DNA of 64,000 nucleotides from Leptodactylus fallax (taxonomy: Eukaryota > Chordata > Amphibia > Anura > Leptodactylidae), in assembly GCA_947044405.1 (NCBI GenBank), contig CAMRHE010000036.1, positions 1,054,001 through 1,118,000 of the forward strand. Direction: 5' to 3'. The translations under genes were made by a program, and so were the position numbers. This document shows, in pieces, positions 41,478 through 53,870 of this stretch; position 1 is the first letter of the stretch; each line of letters opens with the position of its first letter. A model generated the notes under the pieces. The model saw only the letters and a program-made list of their open reading frames with translations. It made no database searches and was not told where the DNA came from.

Positions 41478-41703
41478 GAAGAAAAACATGTAAAAATTCC
41501 AGCACTCGATCTTCTTATACATAACAATTAACTTTTAATAGTCCATTAAAACAAAAGGGGATTAAATACACCCCATAAAAAACACGCGTCAGTTGGTGTT
41601 TTTTATGGGGTGTATTTAACCCCTATTTGTTTTAATGGATTATTAAAAGTTAATTCTTATTTATAAGAAGATCGAGTACTGGAATTTTTACATGTTTTTC
41701 TTC
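41478..41703. repeat. Foldback: 108-bp inverted arms, 10-nt loop
   Basis: Arms 41478-41585 and 41596-41703 are complementary at about 94% (around seven mismatches), with loop GCGTCAGTTG. The middle of each arm is AACTTTTAATA and CATTAAAACAAA. No ORF. It may be a stand-alone foldback element or the end of a snap-back retroelement insertion. Confidence 0.92.
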
Positions 41704-41854
41704 ATTTGCCACAGTCTTCTTTGCAGTAAATTTTGCAGATTTTGTACACATAAATCTAGTTGGAAAATTCCTGAGTACTTCCAGTACATGTGAAATTACC
41801 CAAAGATATTTATACATATGTTGTTCATTCAGTGGACATTACTGGGTTCCTTAG

Positions 41855-42097
41855 TTAATGCTCAGCACAGTGATAGTACGGCACTGTAATGCTGCGGGCA
41901 CATTGTTTACAATACACACTAATAAATAAACAAAAATAAAAAAGTTTAAAAAAACCTACCTTTATATTTAAAAAATATATAATGTAAGCAAAAATAAATA
42001 AATAAATAAACATGTTAGGTATTCCCACATGCATATATGTCCCCACTATCCAGCTCAGCATTAATGTACAAACTACCCTGTGTCTTTAAGGGGTTAA
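41855..42097. mobile_element. TTAA-type element, internally deleted copy
   Basis: Right end GTGTCTTTAAGGGGTTAA with TTAA at 42094-42097; AACATGTTAGGTATTCCCACA and ATGCTCAGCACAGTGATAGTA match the 33381-34550 copy. The left terminus is missing. Confidence 0.6.
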
Positions 42098-42493
42098 ACC
42101 TATTTGCCAAATTTCCAATGCTTAAAAATATGCATGTAACACTCATTGCTAGATCTCAGACACACATACATATTTATCCATGTTTATCTAGGTCTACTTA
42201 ATACGCCCATAGAAGCCTATATATCTATACTGCACCACTGTTACCCTCAATTTAATTCTGAATCTGTGACCAAACAAATACTGACCTGTTGCTCTGTATG
42301 CCATGTTACAGAAATATTGTTTCTATGCAAGAATACAGTACTTTTATAAAGGCCCCAATGTGTCAGATGTGATACAGAACCAGAGGGACTTTACATACTC
42401 CCATAAGACTTCTTGCATATGACTTTACCATAAGCAAATGAAGAAACTTGAAAATCAAAGAAAATAGAAGAAACCACAAAGATTCCAACTGAC
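42098..42493. other. No recognised feature
   Basis: Unique-looking sequence up to the TA at 42494. Confidence 0.45.
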
Positions 42494-43257
42494 TACAGTG
42501 CCTTGCAAAAGTATTCATACCCCTTGAACTTTTTCACATTTTGTCACCTTACAACCACAAACTTAAATGTATTTTATTGAGATTTTAAGTGATAGACCAA
42601 CACAAAGTAGTAGATAATTGTGAAGTGGAGTGAAAATGATACAGGGTTTTCAAAATTTTCATGTGCAAAAGTATTCAGCCCATGTACTCTGATACCCCTT
42701 AATAAAATCCAGTGCAATCAGTTGCCTTCAGAAGTCATTTAATTAGTTAATAGAGTCCAGCTGTGTGTAATTTTGTCTCAGTATAAATACACCTGTTCTG
42801 TGAAGGCCTCAGTGGTTTGTTAGAGAACAGTAGTGAACAAAAAGCATCATGAAAACCAAGGAACTCACCAGACAGGTCAGAGATAAACTTGTGGAGAAGT
42901 TTAAAGCAGGGTTAGGTTATAAAAACATATCCCAAGTTTGAGCATCCCAAGGAGTAATGTTCAATCCATCATCCAAAAATGGAAAAAGTATCCTACAACT
43001 GCTAACCTACCAAGACATGGCCATCCACCTAAACTGACAGATCTAGCAAGGAGAGCACTGGTCAGAGAAGCAGCCAAGAGTCCCATGGTCACTCTGGAGG
43101 AGCTGTAGAAATCCACAGCTCAGATGGGAGAATCTGTCCACAGGACAACTAAGCCGTGCACTCCACAAATCTGACCTTTATGAAAGAATAACAAGAAGAA
43201 AACCATTGTTGAAAGAAAGATATAAGAAGTGCCGTCTGCAGTTTACAACAAGCCATA

Positions 43258-44784
43258 CAGTGGGGAAAAAAAAGTATTTAGTCAGCCACCAATTGTGCAA
43301 GTTCTCCCACTTAAAAAGATGAGAGAGGCCTGTAATTGACATCATAGGTAGACCTCAACTATGAGAGACAAAATGAGAAAACAAATCCAGAAAATCACAG
43401 TATTTGGTCAATAACAAAAGTTCATCTCAATACTTTGTTATATATCCTTTGTTGGCAATGACAGAGGTCAAACATTTTCTGTAAGTCTTTACAAGGTTGG
43501 TACACACTGTTGCTGGTATGTTGGCCCATTCCTCCATGCAGATCTCCTCTAGAGCAGTGATGTTTTGGGGCTATCGCTGGGCAACACGGACTTTCAACTC
43601 CCTCCAAAGGTTTTCTGTGGGGTTGAGATCTGGAGACTGGCTAGGCCACTCCAGGACCTTGAAATGCTTCTTGCGATGCCACTCCTTCGTTGCCCTGGCT
43701 GTGTGCTTGGGATCATTGTCATGCTGAAAGACCCAGCCACATTTCATCTTCAATGCCCTTGCTGATGGAAGGAGGTTTGCACTCAAAATCTCACGATACA
43801 TGGCCCCATTCATTCTTTCATGTACACGGATCAGTCGTCCTGGTCCCTTTGCAGAGAAATAGCCCCAAAGCATGATGTTGCCACCCCCATGCTTCACAGT
43901 AGGTATGGTGTTCTTTGGATGCAACTCAGCATTCACTCTCCTCCAAACACGACGAATTGTGTTTCTACCAAACAGTTCTACTTTGGTTTAATCTGACCAT
44001 ATGACATTCTCCCAATACTCTTCTGAAACATCCAAATGCTCTCTAGCAAACTTCAGATATGTACTGGCTTAAGCAGGGGGACACGTTTGGCACTAGAGTC
44101 CCCGGCAGCGTAGTGTGTTACTGAAGGTAGCCTTTGTTACGTTAGTCCCAGCTTTCTGCAGGTCATTCACTAGGTCCCCCCGTGTGGTTCTGGGATTTTT
44201 GCTCACCGTTCTTGTGATTATTTTGACCTCACGGGGTGAGATCTTGCGTGGAGCCCCTCATTGAGGGAGATTGTATGTCTTCCATTTTCTAATTATTGCT
44301 CCCACAGTTGACTTCTTCTCACCAAGCTGCTTGCCTATTGCAGATTCAGTCTTCCCAGGCTGGTGCAGGTCTACAATTTTGTTTCTGGTGTCCTTCCACA
44401 GCTCTTTGGTCTTCACCATAGTGGAGTTTGGAGTGTGACTGTTTGAGGTTGTGGACAGGTGTCTTTTATACTGATAACAATTTCAAACAGGTGCCATTAC
44501 TACAGGTAATGAGTGGAGGACAGAGGAGCCTCTTAAAGAAGAAGTTACAGGTCTGTGAGAGCCAGAAATCTTGCTTGTTTGTAGGTGACCAAATACTTAT
44601 TTTCCACCATAATTTGCAAATAAATTCTTAAAAAATCAGACAATGTGATTTTCTAGATATGTTTTCTCATTTTGTCTCTCACAGTTGAGGTCTACCTATG
44701 ATGTCAATTACAGGTCTCTCTCATCTTTTTAAGTGGGAGAACTTGCACAATTGGTGGCTGACTAAATACTTTTTCCCCCCACTG
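43258..44784 (-). mobile_element. Tc1-like transposon (AAGTATTTAGTCAGCCACCA family), nested copy
   Basis: 1,527 bp, ends CAGTGGGGAAAAAAAAGTAT and the complement, inserted at TA (43256-43257 and 44785-44786) inside another Tc1 element. Copy 1 of the host family shows the unoccupied sequence CAAGCCATATAGGGGACACA near 4120. Inverted repeats of about 150-190 bp. Confidence 0.96.
43427..44419 (-). pseudogene. Tc1-like DD34E transposase, inactivated
   Basis: From the family ATG at 44419. A recognisable open part (43936-43571) has [33 protein letters not shown] (second D) and [14 protein letters not shown] (E), with 34 residues between D and E. A TAA at about 43990 falls directly after WSD of the first catalytic block, and other frameshifts lie upstream. 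The same codon is a stop in the second copy at 46855, so this stop seems inherited. Confidence 0.9.
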
Positions 44785-45589
44785 TATATGGCACACAGCA
44801 AACATATGGAAGAAGGTGCTCTGGTCAGATGAGACCAAAGTTGAACTATGGCGCTATGTGTGGTGGAAAAGTAACACTGCTCATCACCCTAAATACACCA
44901 TCCCCACTGTGAAACATGGTGGTGGCAGCATCATGCTGTGGGGAGGCTTTTCTTCAGCAGGGGCAGGGAAGCTGGTAAGAGTTGATGGGAAGATGGATGG
45001 AGCTAAATACAGGGCAATCCTGGAAGAAAACCTGTTGTAGGCTGCAAAAGACTTGAGACTGGGAAGGAGATTCACCTTCCAGCAAGACAGTGACCCTTAA
45101 CATACAACCAGAGCTCCAGTGGAATGGTTTAGATCAAAAAATATTCCTGCCTTACAATGTCCCAGTCAAAGTCCAGACCTAAATCCCATTAAACGTCTGT
45201 GGCAAGACATGAAACTTGCTGTTCACAGACGCTCTCCATCCAATCTGGCTGAGCTTGAGATATTTTGCAAAGAAGAATGGGCAAAAATCTCAGTCTCTAG
45301 ATGTGCAAATCTGGTTGAGACATATCCCAAAAGACTTGCAGCTGTAATTGCAGTGAAAGGTGGCTCTACAAAGTATGGACATAGGGGGCTGAATACTTTT
45401 GCACATCACACTTTTCAGATTTTTATCTAATTAAAATTTTGAAAACCATGTATCATTTTCATTCCACTTCACAATTATCTGCTACTTTGTGTTGGTCTAT
45501 CAATTAAAATCTACATTTAGGTTTGTGGTTGTAAGGTGACAAAATGTGAAAAAGTTCAATGGGTATGAATACTTTTGCAAAGCACTGTA

Positions 45590-46057
45590 TCTTGCTCTCT
45601 GAAAAAGAGAATCACCTGGTTATAATGTAAAGCTTGTGACTGTTAAATATTTCCAAGAGGGAATTACAATTATTTGCTGTAAATCACAATTATTTCTATT
45701 TCATATGTCAGATATTGTCAAGTTGCATTTATTGAGCACAGACCTTGAAATTATAAATGAAATGATCTTGCAGCAAAGTGCTGAATCCCCTGGTTTTTAA
45801 TCTTCTCATACACATTGTAACATCTATCTCTTGTAAACTGCTGATCACAGCACTCAGACATCAATACTTTCTCATCTCAAGAGATTATTAAAGCGATTAC
45901 AGTGTGGTACTGAGAGCAGTACTATGAATAATTGTTGTTTTACCCTGATGTCAAAGCAAAGCTGAATAAAATACTCCACAGAGGTTATAAACATGACTTT
46001 ACCCATTCAGGTACCAAAGCAGAACATGCCAAAATTAATGTGCTAATCTGGGCCGCA
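45590..46057. other. No recognised feature
   Basis: Unique-looking, AT-rich. Confidence 0.45.
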
Positions 46058-46092
46058 TGCAGGGTCGTAAATATCGGGGTAGCAGCGGTAGC
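46058..46092 (+). mobile_element. Left-end fragment of a hAT-like element
   Basis: CAGGGTCGTAAATATCGGGG followed by TAGCAGCGGTAGC resembles the CAGGGGCGTAACTATAGGGG terminus of amphibian hAT-like elements. It breaks off where the truncated Tc1 copy begins. Confidence 0.45.
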
Positions 46093-47632
46093 AGATGAGA
46101 GAGGCCTTTAATTGACATCATAGTTAGACCAACTATGAGAGACAAAATGTGAAAACAAATTCAGAAAATCACATTGTCTGATTTTTAAAGAATTTATTTG
46201 CAAATTATGGTGGAAAAGTATTTGGTCACCTACAAACAAGCAAGATTTCTGGCTCTCACAGACCTGTAACTTCTTCTTTAAGAGGCTCCTCTGTCCTCCA
46301 CTCATTACCTGTAGTAATGGAACCTGTTTGACATTGTTATCAGTATAAAAGACACCTGTCCACAACCTCAAACAGTCACACTCCAAACTTCACTATGGTG
46401 AAGACCAAAGAACTGTGGAAGGACACCAGAAACAAAATTATAGACCTGTACCAGGCTGGGAAGACTGAATCTGCAATAGGCAAGCAGCTTGGTGTGAAGA
46501 AATCAACTGTGGGAGCAATAATTAGAAAATGGAAGACATACAAGACCACTGATAATCTCCCTCGATCAGGGGCTCCACGCAAGATCTCACCCTGTGGGGT
46601 CAAAATGATCACAAGAACGGTGAGCAAAAATCCCAGAACCACACGGGAGGACCTAGTGAATGACCTGCAGAAAGCTGGGACTAACGTAACAAAGGCTACC
46701 GTCAGTAACACACTACACTGCCAGGGACTCAGATCCTGAAGTGCCAGACGTGTCCCCCTGTTTAAGCCAGTACATATCCGGGCCTGTCTGAAGTTTGCTA
46801 GAGAGCATTTGGATGTTCCAGAAGAGTATTGGGAGAATGTCATATGGTCAGATTAAAGCAAAGTAGAACTGTTTGGTAGAAACACAACTTGTCGTGTTTG
46901 GAGGAGAGTGAATGCTGAGTTGCATCCAAAGAACACCATATCTACTGTGAAGCATGGGGATGGCAACATCATGCTTTGGGGCTGTTTCTCTGTACAGGGA
47001 CCAGGACGACTGATCCGTGTACATGAAAGAATGAATGGGGCAATGTATCGTGAGATTTTGAATGCAAACCTCCTTCCATCAGCAAGGGCATTGAAGAAGA
47101 AACGTGGCTGGATCTTTCAGCATGACAATGATCCCAAGCACACTGCCAGGGCAACAAAGGAGTGGCTTCGTAAGAAGCATTTCAAGGTCCTGGAGTGTTC
47201 TAGCCAGTCTCCAGATCTCAACCCCATAGAAAACCTTTGGAGGGAGTTGAAAGTCCGTGTTGCCTAGTGACAGCCCCAAAACATCACTGCTCTGGAGGAG
47301 ATCTGCATGGAGGATTGGTCCAACATACCAGCAACGGTGTGTGCCAACCTTGTGAAGACTTACAGAAAACGTTTGACCTCTGTCATTGCCAACAAAGGAT
47401 ATATAACAAAGTATTGAGATTAACTTTTGTTATTGACCAAATACTTATTTTCCACCATAATTTGCAAATAAATTCTTTAAAAATCAGACAATGTGATTTT
47501 CTGGATATGTTTTCTCATTTTGTCTCTCATAGTTGAGGTCTACCTATGATGACAATTACAGGCCGGCCTCATCTTTTTAAGTGGGAGAACTTGCACAATT
47601 GGTGGCTGACTAAATACTTTTTTTCCCCACTG
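46093..47632 (+). mobile_element. Tc1-like transposon (AAGTATTTAGTCAGCCACCA family), 5'-truncated copy
   Basis: Right terminus complete (ends CCCCACTG, TA at 47633-47634). The first ~55 bp of the left terminus are missing; the match to the nested copy begins at AGATGAGAGAGGCC. Confidence 0.93.
46395..47417 (+). pseudogene. Tc1-like DD34E transposase, inactivated
   Basis: [19 protein letters not shown] start, HTH with [18 protein letters not shown], a hinge-like SGAPRK, then a TGA at 46737-46739. Downstream: WSD followed by TAA at the first catalytic block, [48 protein letters not shown] with Glu, and a TAG at 47265-47267. The family C-terminus ends at 47417. Better preserved than the nested copy, but with three stops. 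Confidence 0.92.
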
Positions 47633-49611
47633 TACTGTATATGAGCTTCTTCTGTACAGAATTTAAAGAGGACCTATCACCAAGTACAAAAGGCTAAATG
47701 ACAGGCTTCATTTGACTGCTCTTGTCCCCCTGAACAGTTTGTTTTTGCTTTTTCTTTTTTTAATCCATCCAGCTTTCCAAAAGATATGGAAGGTTATATG
47801 TTAATTAGCTGTTATTCACTAAGTGTGCGGCGACCATTTATTTTCTCAAAGAGAAAAAGGTGTCATGGTGTCATCGCAGTTTTAGGAATTGCAAGTAGGT
47901 AATATTTGCATGTAGTTGTATAGTGAGACCTCAGAAAAAAAAAATGTATACTAATAGCCCCTAGGTACCCCAGTCTGACAATGCCTAATAGGTTGCTTTA
48001 GAAAAGGTATGTAGACCACACCATCCCTGTTAAGATCATGTTTTGTGTTTTTTTTCAAGAAAAGTTCTCTTGAACAGAACTGTTGGATTTCATTGATAAC
48101 TAATTTACGCTAACATTAACATAGTGTAGTAAAAACTCTGATCAGATGGATCTAGCATTCTTCTTTAACCCTTTAAGACCACTCTGGACATGTCTGTTTT
48201 AGTAAATACTGGCCATGAAATAACATTCTTTCTTACAACTCTGTTTTGCTTTTCAAAAGGGTTGTACCTGTATAGTTAGGTACTGTCAATACCAACTGCA
48301 CAATATCGGAGCGTGTGGGGGCATATTGCTAACTGGCAACACCTAGTTGTCAATATATTTCTACATTTCCAATAGGAATAAAAGAGGAATGGTACAATTA
48401 TGTCTTAAAACAGACATGTCAAGATATTGCAGCGGTTCCCAAGAACCAATAGGTTTGATGTTCTGAATACACAATGAAGTCTTTAGGACTACAATTAGTT
48501 CCCTATTTTCCCTGCCATTTATCCATAATTGCAGATGCTTCTAATGACAATCTGTAATCAACACGTTGTTCTGAGGCTGTACTTGCTGATGTAAACAGAA
48601 AACACTGCACATACATCAATAGCCAACTACTAAATAAGGAGTAAAAGAGCCTCTTAGCTCAATAACAGTCAGTCATCTTCTTGTAAGCCAGGACATCAGA
48701 CTAGACATTCTGCATATGCTGCTCAAATGAGAGGATGATATCAGGACAGCTCACCCTTCATCGCATGGCTAAAGTCAGCTCTGGACAAATGTCACTAATA
48801 CTTTCTACCGATGAATAATCTTAAGGATCGATTAAATATAAAAAGCAGGTTTCTTCTCTATTGTTTTTGCAAATATATTTAGATTTTGTTTATAACAAAG
48901 CAACAAATATATAACAGTTGCATTTTATGAGAAGCAGCTTTAGTAGGCTGTGCCGTATGAGTCCATCACTAGCCAACTATGGTAGATTTGTTGCTTACTC
49001 TGGACTGCAGTTTCATTTTGCCTACAGTCAGCACTTCTCCAACAGTTATTGCTGGGGAACAGGGCCACTATATGGGCAGCACTGATGGTATTCCTGTCAG
49101 GGGCCTGGTCATAGTGCTCATTAAGAGACTCCCAGCGACCAGCACCAGCTTGATGTCAATGACACAATCAGGACATCATTTTTTGGTGCTGACCTAACTA
49201 GCACCAGCCTGTGTGCAAAGTGAACTGCTTCATTCACTGGCATCTGCTGTGTTGTGCGTCTGTTCTTCTGAGCACATGCCCCAGCCATTTGACATTGCCA
49301 GTTGTGAGCCACTGTATTAGTATTCACTTAGCTTCATTGTGTGGAAGCCACTAAGGGGACATTATACTTTGTGCAGGCTACTTAGGAAACATTATACTGT
49401 GTGGTGGCAACATCATCATTGTATGCAATAAACTGAAGGTCACTATTACTGTGTTAGGGTACAAAGGAACATGATAGAAATGAGCGGGTTCAAAGGGAAC
49501 ATGGAAGTGGTTAGGGTTTCTGCTTAACACAAAAAAATTTGCCGCCACACTAATACGTCCTAGACCCAATCAAATTATTTGGATCCACCCCAGCCTCCTC
49601 CACCAGCCTCT
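47633..49611. other. Mostly unique-looking; possible MITE fragment at 47659-47700
   Basis: TTTAAAGAGGACCTATCACCA at 47659 resembles the end of another short amphibian element. The remainder holds no supported gene. A single GGGACATTATACTTTGTGCA unit near 49357 belongs to the minisatellite family. Confidence 0.4.
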
Positions 49612-49760
49612 CTATTATTATTATTATTATTTATTTATATAGCACCATTAATTCCATGGTGATTTACATTTGAGGGTTTACATGCAGTTTACAAAATATA
49701 CAAACTAAACACAGTGCTAACAGTGACCAACTGGCACAGTGGGATAGAGGGCGTAAGGTG
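49612..49760. repeat. (TTA)n-linked interspersed repeat
   Basis: A (TTA)n run followed by TTTATTTATATAGCACCATT and GGTGATTTACATTTG; related in layout to 4951-5040. Confidence 0.5.
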
Positions 49761-50978
49761 TAAAATAACTATGTTGAGCTATTTTGTCCAGCCAATTAAA
49801 ATGACATGAAGATAGAAACCTGACCTATTATAGTCTAGTGGGTCTTTTTGGCGTTGTCCATGTCATTAACTAAACATGGAGGGGCCCACAACATTTGTCT
49901 GTAGGGGGCAGCTAAATTCCTCATAGCAGCCCTGCTGAGGAGACTGGGTGTGCCCAAACATTTCCAAACCACATTACACCATTGTAATACTCTACATGGC
50001 TGCACTTTATCTTTGCCAAATGGAGGATGTTCCAGAGTATGAAATTCTGTCTTTTACTGTTATAAACTCTGAAATTACATATGGAAAAGGTTATCCTGAT
50101 GACAACCCCTTTTAAATAGAGGTTTGTATTAAACCTAAGCAGTCTTGCTTGTACGTCATATTTTACAGCAGCCACTGCAGGAAAAATGTAATATTACACG
50201 GTAGCTCTTCAGATGTAAAGCATAGATGTCCTGCATCCACCAGAGTGACAGAACTGCTTGTTAGCAGGTTTCCACATTGGCTCATAGACAGTGGTGTTAG
50301 ACAGAGGAACTCTCTATATGATGTTCATATGAGCAGAGGATGTTGTAATAAATTGTAAATTATATCCAAACATGCAAATCTTCACATCTATGAAGGAAAG
50401 AATCTCAAGAAGATCAGTGTACTAAAGCTGTGCAGAAGAGGCATGTACAGTAGGTTAGTAATTGACCCAACTGACACACAAAGCAAATAATTGTCATCCA
50501 CTGGAAATAATGACATTGGTTCAGGCAGCATTATAAACATCAAGATCAATGGCTTCTATTTTGAGAACAGTTCAGGGCCAGGGAATGGCAAGAAAACACA
50601 ACACAGATGACTGGAAAATATCCTTGGATACATTCCTAAAATGATGCTACATAAAGCAGAGAACTATTGCTTTCATAGCATCAAATACAACTAAATACAC
50701 ATTATAATTGGAAGGCAAAGAACTTTATAATCCTCAGTCCAAAAAAAGAATATAATATAAATATTCTGAAGGAGATGTTTTATTGAAGCTCACATGAACG
50801 CAAGTAAAACCAAGACAAAGTGTATAACACATGGCTGTATTTATAGATGATGCTGCCCTAGACAAAGTCTAAATACGCCCCCAGCAGCAGTGATTTTGTA
50901 CCAACTTGCTCCTTTCTTTGAATCTGCTCATGTCTAGCATGCTACCAACTCTTCCTGTCTATATTCTGTGTTTCTATA
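49761..50978. other. No recognised feature
   Basis: About 1.2 kb without a supported gene or repeat. Confidence 0.45.
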
Positions 50979-52137
50979 TGTAACACCCCTTTGGCCCGAC
51001 ATCTGTAGGCAGGGTGTGTTGTAGTTCTCACCTCACTATGGCGCAGTGCCTCCACCCGAATCTTGCTAGGATCTCTATAGGAATTCAGGAGGTTCTTCCT
51101 CTTCTGCTAGGGGTCGACTCGGGAAACCCCCACCTAAACTCAGTACACACTCACAAATGTGGAGGGTAAAACTACTTAACCGGTTTATTATGGGAAGGGT
51201 AAACAAGGGCAAACTTAATAAAATGTGAACAGAGAAATGTTTCAGTAATTCACATGACAATGCACAGGTACATCCTATAGTATTAACCCTCTAGTGGTAG
51301 GAATGGACTATGTACCAGGTCTGGCGGGTATAATAAACTATAGGGAATAGCACAGGGTTAAGATAGTGACCCACAGATGATAGTCATCACACACATGCAA
51401 TCATACTGCAGGTAACAGCTTGCACTCCTAAATAACAGCACACAATGCAGAATTACTAATGGCTGCAGCAATAAACAGAACAGTCCATCCGTTGGGGCCC
51501 AGTTGCCGCGGACGGTGGCGCGCATTCAGGAAACGTTGGTGCACTATAGTCACAGCAGGTCTTTTCTACCACAGTTCTCATAAACCTTCTAACAGCAGTA
51601 CAGCAAATTCCAGCAAAGTCTATTCGATAACTCTTGCAGGGAATCTTGTGCCAGCCTGGAGTATCACAGTGTGCTGCAGCTTTCAGGTGACAGGATACTA
51701 ATGGAGTATGAGGCAGGAGTCTTCTTGGATGCGGCCCTGTGTACCTTTTGGGAGTCTGATCACTCTGGACAGGTGGTGCTGCTGCTACTGCAGGGATGCT
51801 ACTTCTTCCCTCAGAGTGAGCTGGTGGGCTGGCAGGACGGTCTCTATTTCCAGGGTTACCCAGTGCCAAGCTATGTGCTCCCTGGCAGTTGCTGGAAGAA
51901 GCCCCTTCTGCAGCCCATGTGGCTGCCTGTCTTCTCTCTTGTGCAGACCTTTCCCATAATTCCCTGCTCAGCCAATCAGTCCCTTTCTCTGATACTCCTC
52001 CCCCTAGAGTAAGGGGTGTAGGGAAATGTAATTCACTGTCCCTCAGCATAAAATGGCTGATGTCTGCTGTAGTGGGACCTGGCTTGGCATTAACTGCAGC
52101 ACCTGCTGTATGCAAAGTGCTCCTTGCAGGAGTTACA
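50979..52137. mobile_element. Candidate solo LTR, 1.16 kb
   Basis: Starts TGTAACACCCCTTTGG and ends TTGCAGGAGTTACA, an inverted TGTAAC/GTTACA pair, with TATA on both sides (50975-50978 and 52138-52141) as a possible 4-bp duplication. No internal gag or pol. The 219- and 138-codon ORFs inside it show no domain. Not detectably the same as the 10534 LTR. Orientation uncertain. Confidence 0.55.
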
Positions 52138-52182
52138 TATACATGCCCACAACAGTCATGGCTGTCCTGTGGTCAAAATCCA

Positions 52183-52455
52183 CATTTATTTCTTCTGGAT
52201 CTATCTGCCACATTTGATATGGTAGATTACTTGGTACTGCTTCACACTTGCTACTCTTTCAATTTAAAGGGTGCTGCCCTGTCCTGGTTTTCTCCTATCT
52301 CTTGATCCACACTTTCATTGTCTCTAATTCCTTAGCACTTGCCCTTTCCTTGTTAGAGTTGTTGGGCCTCCTGTTTTCTCTCTATATATTCCCAGTTGAG
52401 CACAATATCAGCAGAATTGGTTTTCAGTAAAAGCTTTATAATGATGACATTCATT
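52183..52455 (+). pseudogene. Non-LTR reverse transcriptase fragment
   Basis: LFLLDLSATFDMVDYL (RT motif A) and GAALSWFS, then in shifted frames FSLYIFPVEHNIS and a KLYNDDIHL box where YADD is expected. About 90 codons of a CR1/L2-like RT with at least two frame breaks and a changed catalytic box. Confidence 0.65.
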
Positions 52456-52631
52456 TGTCTACATCCTTACGGGAAATATCTCAGCTTCAATCAAAATGAA
52501 TGTAGTAACCAGGTAGATCTTTCTATCTATCAGTTATATTAACATCTCTGCTCTTTTTTGGCTTCCTACACAGATTACTTGTTTCTTGTGTTATTAAATT
52601 TATAACTCTCCCAGTCTACAATGCGCTCTTA

Positions 52632-53870
52632 CAGAGTCGGACTGGCCCACTGGTGGACTGGTGAATCCCCCGGTGGGCCCCGTGCCTTTAGGGGGCACTA
52701 CCGGACCTCCACTGCCATTTCTTTTGATAGGCAGTGGAGGTGCGGTAAGGCCCCCATTCACTTAACTCTCCCGCTCCAGGCCAGGGCTCACTGTGCGTCG
52801 CACATCAAGTCGCGATAATGTAATGTGCGTTGCACAGGGCCCAGGCTGCTGCGGGAAGAGGAGAGGCCACGAGCAGTAGTGGGGTGAGGTAAGTGATACT
52901 GCCAGGTTCTCCCCGGTCTTGCGACTGGATCGCAATACTGGGTAGAAGTGGCGCCACAGGCTTCCTGCTCTACTGCTCACAGGCTTGTAGGCCACGGGCC
53001 CCATTGAGCCTGTGGCTTACAAGCTAAGCTCCGATACTTACCTAACTGTTCTCCGGCGCCTCCTGCTTCTTCCAGCTCCAGGTGCACATAACATTATATC
53101 AGTGCACCTTGAGCAAGAAGGAGTGGGACCGTGGAGCAGACAGGTAAGTAATCACCCAATACTGCTATAGGGGGGACCAGTGAAGGGGCTACAGTATGGG
53201 CCATACAGTGGCCCCTGCACTATCCCCCCTATAGTGGCCCCTGCAAAATTCCCCCCCTATAGTGGCCCCTGCACTATTCCCCCCTATGGTGGCCCCTGCA
53301 CTATTCTCCCCCCCCCTATGGTGGCCCCTGCACTATTCTCCCCCCCTATGGTGGCCCCTGCACTATTCTCCCCCTATGGTGGCCCCTGTACTATTCTCCC
53401 CCCTCTAGTGGCCCCTGCACTATTCTCCCCCCCTCTAGTGGCCCCTGCACTATTCTCCCCCTATAGTGTCCCCTGCACTATTCTTCCCCCTATAGTAGCC
53501 CCTGCACTTTTTTTTTGTTTGTTTGTTTTTTTAAATAGCCTGTTACCTGCTGGAGTAACTTGCGTGGTTCAGCTGGTGGTTCCGTTCGACTAAAACTGCT
53601 ATTATTATTATACAGTGGGGTCTCTTCAGAGTCCCAGGGGAAGTGGCAAACATAAAAAACAGTGTTACTTCCTTCTCCTGGGCTCCGGCACAACTACATG
53701 CTGTCTTCGGGCCTCTTCAATGATATCATAGACGTCACATGGGTCAGGCCAGCGTCACAACACATAATTACACCGCCATAATTCATGTCTGTTACGTCAT
53801 TGAAGAGAGACAGCAAGGTGTCGCACTGGAGCCCAGGAGAGGTAAGTAACGCTGGATTTTATGTTTCACA
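52632..53870. mobile_element. Composite hAT-like remnants with minisatellite
   Basis: CAGAGTCGGACTGGCCCACT at 52632 resembles a known hAT-type terminus. The segment 53640-53870 matches the 40700-40890 remnant (CCGGCACAACT, GTCATTGAAGAG, AGCCCAGGAGAGGTAAGTA). No right terminus found; boundaries approximate. Confidence 0.45.
53190..53510 (-). repeat. Minisatellite, about 28-31-bp unit, C-rich
   Basis: About eleven units CCCCTGCACTATTCTCCCCC then CCTATAGTGG. Read on the minus strand, the unit GGGGCCACTATAGGGGG plus AATAGTGCA aligns with the 31-bp family elsewhere, so this is an inverted, diverged array. Confidence 0.9.

Larger units (their letters stand above)
42849..45375 (+). pseudogene. Tc1-like transposase, interrupted by another transposon
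   Basis: Starts MKTKELTRQVRDKLVEKF at 42849 with several stops (for example after YKNISQV). It is broken at 43257 by the nested element and resumes at about 44787. The second half gives [11 protein letters not shown] (first D), FTFQQDSDP followed by a stop (second D region), and SPDLNPIKRLWQDM, where the catalytic Glu has become Lys. The end HRRSPSNLAELEIFCKEEW is well preserved. Inactive for several independent reasons. Confidence 0.9.
42496..45587 (+). mobile_element. Tc1-like transposon (TTGCAAAAGTATTCATACCC family), copy 2, split
   Basis: Termini CAGTGCCTTGCAAAAGTATT and the complement of CAGTGCTTTGCAAAAGTATT, with TA at 42494-42495 and 45588-45589. Interrupted by a different Tc1 element at 43258-44784. 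The host parts together are about 1.56 kb, close to copy 1. Confidence 0.95.

Noticed and set aside
51456..52115. 219-codon minus-strand ORF in the candidate solo LTR
   Set aside because: GC-rich stretch without domain; a chance ORF is more likely than a gene.
53180..53593. 137-codon ORF with proline/cysteine repeats
   Set aside because: Translation of the C-rich minisatellite; periodic with no other support.
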